Made by a program: the position numbers and the translations under genes. From Parietaria judaica (taxonomy: Eukaryota > Streptophyta > Magnoliopsida > Rosales > Urticaceae), in NCBI GenBank assembly GCA_954871525.1, contig OX940869.1, forward strand, positions 27,184,001-27,248,000: 64,000 bases of DNA, given 5' to 3'. The notes under the pieces are model-generated. The model was not told the DNA's origin. It made no database searches and was given only the letters and a program-made list of their open reading frames with translations. This document shows positions 57,501 through 64,000 of this stretch, in pieces. The first letter of the stretch is position 1. The number at the start of each line of letters is the position of its first letter.

Positions 57501-58384
57501 CCATTTCTATCCATTACGCTATTTTACAAAAAAATTGTCTTCGATCTATAGTGAATATTATAAGATATATTGTAAATTTATCTAAAAAAAACAGCTATCA
57601 CGCAAAATACCACAAAATTTGCATAATTGACAAAATCTATATTAATAGCCCGTGTGATCCAAAGTCTTGAAGAATCTCCAATTGAAGTGTTTTGAACATA
57701 AAAATACAATACATTGAGTGAAAATAAATTGATATTAGGTCTCACTTAATCCTTCAAGGTAAATGAAAATACAATAAAGTGAGATCTCCATCGTAGGCTG
57801 ACCATTCCTTTCTGAATGAAGTCATCCGTTTCTTTCGGAGGTGCTGCTGGACAGTCAGCGGGAATTCCGGACAGTCATCTACTCGATTGTGTTTTTATTT
57901 TCTGCACCGCCAATCTTCTTCAGAATGTCTCGTCTTGATCATTCAAATATCCGCTTTATTTTGTTAACTGAAACAAACAGTGAAAAATATATTTGAAAAC
58001 ATAGAGAAGAAGAAAAATACATGAAAAAAAAACGCAACAAAAATAGAACCAAAATCAGAGAGAAGAAGAAAAATATATGAAAAAAAAACGCAACAAAAAT
58101 AGAACCAAAATCTTGGCAAAAATCTAACTTGCAAAATGGAGACCACAAATAGGGAAAAATGCAATAAACCAAAAACTCTGAAGAGAGTCTTAAGCGAAAA
58201 AATGCAAACATTATTGAAGAATTCGTTATCATCTTCGACACCAAAACTAAGCATTACCTTACTACACGTTTAAGATCACACCCATGATGGAACATGATGA
58301 AACCTTACTACATCACATATATATAGATTCATTTATTTATTAAGGGGGTCACTAATGCATTAAAAAAATATGACACTTGCAATT
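54525..58384. other. AT-rich region, Helitron body and unclassified sequence
   Basis: No gene is recognised. A segment of about 110 bp occurs twice (54536-54646 and 54704-54811). At 57111-57137 a second hairpin (GTGCAA, loop TGCAT, TTGCAC) followed by TATTAGT looks like a Helitron 3' end in the opposite direction. A 56-bp tandem duplication is at about 58005-58112; the ORFs over it are translated repeats. Confidence 0.5.
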
Positions 58385-59716
58385 TGTTGGTTGCAAGACG
58401 TGTATGCAATTTTACGCAAGTGCACGTGTCGACAAGTAATACAATGTGCAAAGCACAAAGATCGATCCCACAGAGACTAAATCAAATTACGTATTTCTTG
58501 CGAGTTATATAAAAATGAGATAACATGAGAAAATTCATAAAAATCAAGATTCATTCAAATTGTAAACTAAATTGATGTTCAAACTGTTAATTGAGGATAT
58601 TAGGAACAGGGGAGACAAACAATTTGATTATCGATGAGAGAAAATGGTTGGGCTCATGAATTACTTCGGGTTTTCCGAATTACCGAATGTGACAGGAATG
58701 CTATTGCATTTTCTTAGTGATTCTGGGAAACGACAATAACATTGGTTCTTCCGAACTTTTGCTTAAAAACCGATTGTAAATTAATCCTTCATATTCCTAT
58801 GATAAGACTACTTGACCGGTTAAAATTAAGTTCCAATTCCACAATCTACATGGAGATTAATATATTCCTATACTCATCTCAATCTTAAGAACGAATTCAC
58901 AAGATTAAACATGTATCAAGGTTGCATTTCCAATTCAATTCATATTTTCCAATAGAGATTAAATCTGAAATTCTATAAGTTGACACAAGAAATAGAATTA
59001 TGACAAAATTAAGCACTCAACCAAGAACTAAGAAAACACAAAATCCCATCACAATCAATAATTCTTCAAACCTTTAGTTCATCATTTACCCAACTCTAGG
59101 AATTTAGTTCATACTTGGACAACAAAAATTAGAGAAGAAAAGTGGTTCAAGATACAACATCAAACCGAAAATATGATGAACAAAATGAACTCAAGTTGAT
59201 GTGTTGATGATCCCTTGCTGCCCTCTCCTTTCAAAGCTTGTTGTTGCTGCCCTCCTTCACTGCTTGTTCAATGTCACCCTCACTGCAGCTCGTTGTCCTC
59301 TTTCTTACTTGGTGGCTGATCAGTTTCCTTTTTGCTTGGTTTTCAGCCTTTGATCATCAATTCCTCTCCAATCCAATGGCTGATTCTCTTGCCCAAAAAA
59401 GACAAAAATTAATTAGGGCAACTTTCTTATTTTGGCTCATTCTCTTGGTAATTGGGCCTAATTAATTAAGCCCAATCTTATCATGTTAAAATTTGGTGCT
59501 CAAGTGAGAAAACATGAAATAAACACATAAACTTGGTTCTTTTTGTCAATGTACATCAATTTATGTGTTTATTCCAATGTTATACAATTTTGTTCAAGCA
59601 CTTACAATTTTAGCCTAATTGGACAATATTGTCAATTTTATATTGATCTTTCGTTCGGGTTTTAATTATTAATTCCGTAAAAACCGTGTAATAACTCTAT
59701 TTTCATAGAGTTATCA
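58385..59716 (-). repeat. 3' LTR of an Athila-type gypsy element
   Basis: 1,332 bp. On the minus strand it starts TGATAACTCTATGAAAATAG and ends GCAACCAACA. A polypurine tract adjoins its start. The length is in the Athila range. Confidence 0.88.
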
Positions 59717-59730
59717 CCCCCCCAAACTTA
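59717..59730 (-). other. Polypurine tract of the Athila element
   Basis: The minus strand reads TTAAGTTTGGGGGG against the LTR start. A similar AAGTTTGGGGGGGG lies at about 60506-60519, perhaps a duplicated tract. Confidence 0.75.
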
Positions 59731-60189
59731 AGATTTTGATTGTCCTCAAGCAAAAGAGAATACAAAGAGCACGCAAAACTCGGGAAAATTGTTATACCTT
59801 GACCACAAAATGTTAACTTAATGCTCGAACTTCAATTAATTAGCTAGTTATGTGATTACACTCTAATTGATCGAATACAATTACCTTTTCTCCATTTTAT
59901 TGAAATTCATGTGTGTTTGCATAAGGATCCAATGTGTTATAAAATGTTTCAGTGCCCTTAATCTTCCTTCGACCAACCTAACATTTAGTCCCTCAAGATG
60001 AAAATGGAAATACTCCATACGCTTACATTTACTCACTCTTTCCACTAATCTAGATAGACTAAGACTTTGAGGATCAAAAAGCAACTTTCTCGTTTAATCG
60101 ACCCCTCTCCCAAACTTTGATTGAGCTGCCCTTCTATTTCTTTTCTCTTTTTATTATTATTATTTTTTCTTTTCCGCGGGTTAATGATG

Positions 60190-60432
60190 TGTTGGGAAAT
60201 CACTCAAACTCGGTACTTGATTGCAACATGGGTGAGAATACAACCGATCCCTCCTAAGAGTGATTATCAACACAACTCATTCCAAGTTGAATTACTCCCT
60301 TTTTCTTTTGGAAAACGGAAATTATTCAACCTTCGCCCCTTTTTGCGGTATAATGATGCGTTAAATGTCACTCAAACTCGGTACTTGATTGCAACATGGG
60401 TGAGAATACAACCGAGCCCTCCTAAGAGTGAT
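60190..60432. repeat. 167-bp tandem repeat in the Athila 3' region
   Basis: The block CACTCAAACTCGGTACTTG...GAATACAACCGA(T/G)CCCTCC occurs at about 60203-60260 and 60370-60427. The intervening sequence completes a unit of about 167 bp. Confidence 0.8.
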
Positions 60433-60444
60433 AACTTAACGCAA

Positions 60445-60476
<32 letters not shown>

Positions 60477-60519
60477 TTTAAAAGGGCAGCATCATCAAAG
60501 TGCACCCCCCCCAAACTTA

Positions 60520-61817
60520 TTAGGAACATTGTCCTCAATGTGTTCTAGGGAGGGAATGCTACGGAGGGGTCGTGTTATAAGAGCGGCCTTAATCATATCC
60601 TCGTCTATCGTCTATCTATTCTTTTTCGCCTCAAGAGCGAGCAAGCATAAGTTCTAGAGTAGCGAAATGGGAGGGACTATAACATTAGGCGATCTAAGGT
60701 TTCACAAGGGACCCAAAACGAACACACAGATATGGCACACAAGTTTACACTATGGAGAGCAATTTCTTTGATAAATGCAATTCGATCAACGGAGCATAAT
60801 CAACAACATCACATCATAATCAAGTAACGAGCACTAAGTATCGACAAAATCCTAAGCCTAACGATAAATGATGACTAATAAAAACTAACTGAAAGAAAAC
60901 ACACAAAACAAAACACACAAAACAAAACAAAATCCGAACTGAAATCAAGGAAGGAATTGGAAAAACTTCCCTGAAATGGTTGTGTGACGATCATCGGCGA
61001 CGTTGAATCTTCCGGCGGTTACGCCGTGCGGGCTCGGAGGGTGTTGTTGGGTTCCGTTCTTGTGTGGCAGCTTGGTTTTACCCCAGATGAAATCCAGAAC
61101 AACCCGAAAATGACGGCGAGCAAAGAAGACGAGCGAAAATCAGCAATACCAAACCCAGAAGTTGAGCACGCTCACGAGCTCAGCAACTCAAATGAATGCA
61201 TAGGGCTGATCGAAGAGAGCTTTCCCAGAACCGCGATGAACAACGAACCCAGAAGAATGACCCAGCGATTCGCCGAGCCCAAACTCAGAAGCGAGGAACA
61301 AGGCGAGCAAAACCCATTGAATCCAGATTTCGCGAACAAGAAATCGACGAACCTGCACACAGCCGACGATGAACGCCCAGATTCGCGATGAGGGTGGTTC
61401 GGCGAGAGGCTGAGGTTCGTCGGCGATCGTGGTGGTCGGCATTGGGTCTGGGGCACAGGTATGGTGGCGAGATGGTGAGCGATGGTGGTCAAGGCTAGGG
61501 CTTGAAATCCTTGTGATGCTGAGAAAAAAAATATCCCAAATAACATCTCAATACTGCTCAGAAATGACCAGGGTGCCTGTAAACGACATATGCTTTCCTC
61601 CAATTAATGAAACGCGCATTTTGAATTTTCTGATTTTTCTCTCTCCTGAAGCCCGATATTAGTGCAAAATGCAGTAGCAATCCTATTGCATTTTGGTCGT
61701 CACACTGCACCTTAAATAAAATAAAAATAAATAAAACTAGAAACTGTAACTTTTATTTAATTGGGCTGCCTCCTAAATAGCGCTTGATTTAGAGTCTTCA
61801 GCCTGACTTTCCCGTCT
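60520..61817 (-). other. Noncoding 3' region of the Athila element
   Basis: Short ORFs on both strands overlap between 60984 and 61603; none resembles a family I know. The 61000-61500 part is more GC-rich than its flanks and could be acquired sequence or an env-like relic. Confidence 0.4.
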
Positions 61818-63305
61818 TCACACATCTTGGAGCGGTATGGAGGTCTTGCCCCGATCGATCGGACCTCCTAAATATTCCTTGATTCGTTGGCCGTTCACTT
61901 TGAATTTTCTTCCCGATGCAATATCTTGTAACTCTACCGCACCATGAGAAAAAACCATAGAAACGAGGAACGGTCCCAACCAACGAGATTTCATCTTTCT
62001 GGGAAACAAATTTAGCCTTGATTTGAACAACAAGACTTGTTGTCCCTCTTCAAACTCTCTTCTTTGACTTTTATTATCATGCCCTTTCTTCACTTTTTCC
62101 TTGTAGAACTTGGCATCATGGAAAAATTTCTTCTTTTGTTGTGAGTTTGGATCCGGGGGATGTTGACCTCTCATCAAATAATTTACGAAATCGGCGTACC
62201 ATGGCGTTGTGGATTGGATAGCAAAGAGCTTCTTATCCGGAAGTGCTTCCTCAATGGATGGTTTTGGGGCCTTGAGATCTCGCTCTCCAAGTCCCAATGA
62301 CTCATATTGGCGCCCGAGTCTCTCTTGGTTCGGTTCGGAATCTACCCATGCAACTTGGGCTTCATTATCGTCACTTGTATCGTCGAGCCCGTCTGGTAAT
62401 GCTTCGAGTCCGTTTTGTCCGAATTGCTTTTGAACGACTTTGGCCACCAACTCGTCCACGACATCAATCGAAGAATACTCTTCAACTTCATCCGGAGATT
62501 TAAGAGCATTTAAGACACTAAAAGTGATCTTCTCGTCATCTAACGTCATGGTTAATTCACCTTTTTGCACATCAATGAGAGTTCGGCCGGTTGCAAGGAA
62601 CGGTCTCCCAAGAATAATCGGAACATCTTGATCGGCTTCGAAGTCCAATACAATAAAGTCGGCCGGAAATATGAATTTGCCATCCTTTACCAAGACATCC
62701 TCGATCTTTCCCTCCGGATAAACTATAGAAAGTTCGGCGAGTTGCAAAGTGACGGTAGTAGGTCGGGCATCGCCAATGCCTAACTTCTTGAACACCGAAG
62801 TAGGCATGAGATTTATGCTCGCGCCGAGATCACAAAGAGCACGCCCGAAGTAAGAGTTCCCAATAGCACACGGAATGGTGAAACTTCCCGGGTCCTTCAA
62901 CTTCGGTGGAAGCTTGTTTCTAAACAGGGCGCTGCAATTCTCCGTTAGCGCCACGGTCTCGAACTCTCCAAGCCTTCTTTTCTTAGACAAAATGTCTTTC
63001 AAGAATTTAGCATAGCTTGGCATTTGTTCCAAGGCTTCCACTAACGGGATGTTAATATGGAGCTGCTTGAGAACGTTCAGGAATTTACCGAATTGTTGCT
63101 CGTTTCTCTGTTTTTGGAGTCTTTGTGGAAAAGGCGGAGGCTGATTTAGCATTTTGCTCATACCAGGGTCGTCATCAGAAGGAAATGCAGCAGGATTGCT
63201 GTTGCATTTTGTTCCCAGAACTGGAGCTGAATTTTTTCGAATTTCACTCATTTTGTTAGTTTGACTTGGCGTTTCTTCCTCTTCACCTTGGATTGAAGTG
63301 GGCTC
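61818..63305 (-). pseudogene. Athila protease fused to integrase C-terminus by internal deletions
   Basis: The frame is open for 535 codons from 63425 to 61818; its first 40 codons are read in the copia LTR, so the Athila part is about 495 codons. It runs through a gag C-terminal part (FLNVLKQLHINIPLVEAL), protease with Asp at LCDLGASINLMP and the flap-side DVPIILGRPFLATGR. After PSIEEA it jumps to PWYADFVNYLMRG (the stretch normally found after RNase H), then from HDAKFY to KEKVKKGHDNK, the integrase C-terminal part (RLNLFPRKMKSRWLGPF). Reverse transcriptase, RNase H and the integrase core are gone, yet no stop occurs. Confidence 0.88.
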
Positions 63306-63850
63306 TGTTGGATCCCAATTCACGGATCTGCAAAGAACACGAATAACACCAAAAGAAATCGAACCAAAAATAAAGGACACAAACTTTTGGGAGAAGAAAT
63401 TCTCTTGATTAATAATCGAAGGCAATACAAGAAGATAAACTCAAAATTCTAATGGACTCTACACACTTTACAAAGTGTACAATGCTAGGTTTATATAGCC
63501 TCTCATAGGCGAAACCCTAGCTAACCAAATCGCACAAAATCAGGAAACTACCCTAAATAATCCTATCAAATCTTTGACTTGATTTGCTTGCTCCTCAATC
63601 TACGCGTCTTCCTTTCTGGGTAGAGTTTCCTTTTCCTGCCCGGACAGCTTCTCTGTCCCCGAGCTGGCCTGCTCGTATGCTCCGGGCTGAGCTTGCCTTC
63701 TATCCGGACACTCTGCTCGTGTTCACCCGAGCTGGGCTGAACGGCTGTCCGTCTTCTGTTCTGGTCGGTACCCGGGCTGACTCCTCGCAAGTGTTTCTGC
63801 CCGTCCTGGGTTCTGGTCGTCACCCGGACTAAGTCAAGCTTAAGCTCACA
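63306..63850 (-). repeat. 3' LTR of the right copia element
   Basis: 545 bp. On the minus strand it runs TGTGAGCTTAAGCTTGAC to GGGATCCAACA. It is collinear with the LTR at 28624 over TTCTCCCAAA...GTGTTCTT and the terminal AACA. Confidence 0.88.
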
Positions 63851-64000
63851 TTCTCCCCCGTAAGCTTGACTTGCTTCCACTCTCTTCACTCCGATCAGCT
63901 CTCTCATCTCTTCAAACTTGACTCTCCCTAAAGCCTTAGTAAGAATGTCTGCCCGTTGCTCCCTCGTGTTGACGAACTCCACGATGATCTCTCGCTTCTC
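63851..64000 (-). pseudogene. C-terminal end of copia RNase H
   Basis: The minus strand encodes [33 protein letters not shown] then SQAYGGE, the normal copia polyprotein end just before the polypurine tract. The frame continues into the LTR by chance. The visible part is intact; the remainder is outside the window. Confidence 0.8.

Larger units (their letters stand above)
58385..63305 (-). mobile_element. Athila-type Ty3/gypsy element, 3' part, internally deleted
   Basis: On the minus strand the order is protease and integrase remnants in one ORF (63305-61818), a noncoding 3' region, a tandem repeat (60190-60432), polypurine tract and LTR. The protease block CDLGASINLMP is an Athila mark. 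The upstream part is interrupted at 63305 by a copia LTR, and the rest is outside the window. Confidence 0.85.
63306..64000 (-). mobile_element. Ty1/copia element, 3' end, cut by the window edge
   Basis: A minus-strand element with the end of RNase H (64000 to about 63860), a polypurine tract GGGGGAGAA (63859-63851) and the 3' LTR (63850-63306). It is inserted in the Athila internal region; GGCTC precedes it at 63301-63305 and may be half of a target-site duplication. It is the same family as the copia at 28624. Confidence 0.88.

Noticed and set aside
57939..58254. Two hydrophobic minus-strand ORFs of about 100 aa
   Set aside because: They are the translation of an A/T-rich 56-bp tandem duplication.
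60984..61603. Overlapping ORFs of 135 aa (+) and 143 aa (-) in the Athila 3' region
   Set aside because: Neither matches a family I know; an env-like gene was considered, but no signal peptide or membrane pattern convincing for it is seen.
1..64000. CRISPR arrays, bacterial operons or other prokaryotic systems
   Set aside because: The repeats seen are microsatellites, satellites and transposon ends; genes have introns and plant-type promoters.

Overview
The window is nuclear DNA of a flowering plant, probably a eudicot. It is AT-rich, has spliced genes with GT-AG introns, and is dominated by nested plant transposable elements (Ty1/copia, several Ty3/gypsy lineages, hAT, CACTA, Mutator-like, Helitron). 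The species cannot be named from the sequence.

Only two host genes are visible. The first is a compact six-exon SWEET sugar transporter on the plus strand (7578-9267, 234 aa), with a TATA box and a pyrimidine-rich leader. The second is an ankyrin-repeat/PGG membrane protein (ACD6/ITN1-like) on the minus strand. Its five exons lie at 51912-51120, 50601-50458, 50376-50254, 27162-26738 and 14319-13711. The splice phases agree at every junction and the exons sum to exactly 698 codons, so one open frame of 697 residues spans 38.2 kb. Almost all of that length is transposons in introns 3 and 4. Its N-terminus resembles a copia gag (DUF4219/UBN2) domain.

Layout: 1-2576, end of a minus-strand copia element; 2577-7472, intergenic relics (LINE tail, SINE-like A/B boxes, simple repeats); 7473-9267, SWEET; 9636-10320, solo LTR of the Tat family with target-site duplication (TSD) ATTAA; 11406-11706, AT microsatellite and a MITE; about 12600-13205, a GC-rich satellite array; 13711-14319, last exon of the ankyrin gene; 14664-26277, an 11.6-kb Tat-lineage gypsy element (TSD GTAAG) in intron 4, with a hAT-like MITE inside it and an additional antisense gene; 26738-27162, exon 4; 28624-34660, a copia element (TSD GTCAT) carrying a CACTA fragment; 34740-47437, a hAT transposon split by a 9.2-kb Tekay/Del chromovirus (36803-46032); 48095-49213, a Mutator-like element with long inverted repeats; 49540-50184, a second hAT-like MITE; 50254-51912, exons 3 to 1; 53210-54496, an Athila LTR cut by a Helitron 3' end; 58385-63305, a second Athila LTR with its internal region and a shortened protease-integrase ORF; 63306-64000, another copia element that interrupts the Athila element.

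Most transposon genes are broken by stops, frameshifts or deletions. The points most worth checking are the intact ankyrin gene with giant introns, its gag-like N-terminus, the antisense gene of the Tat element, and the deleted Athila ORF that has stayed open. All calls come from reading the sequence by eye; no database search was run.
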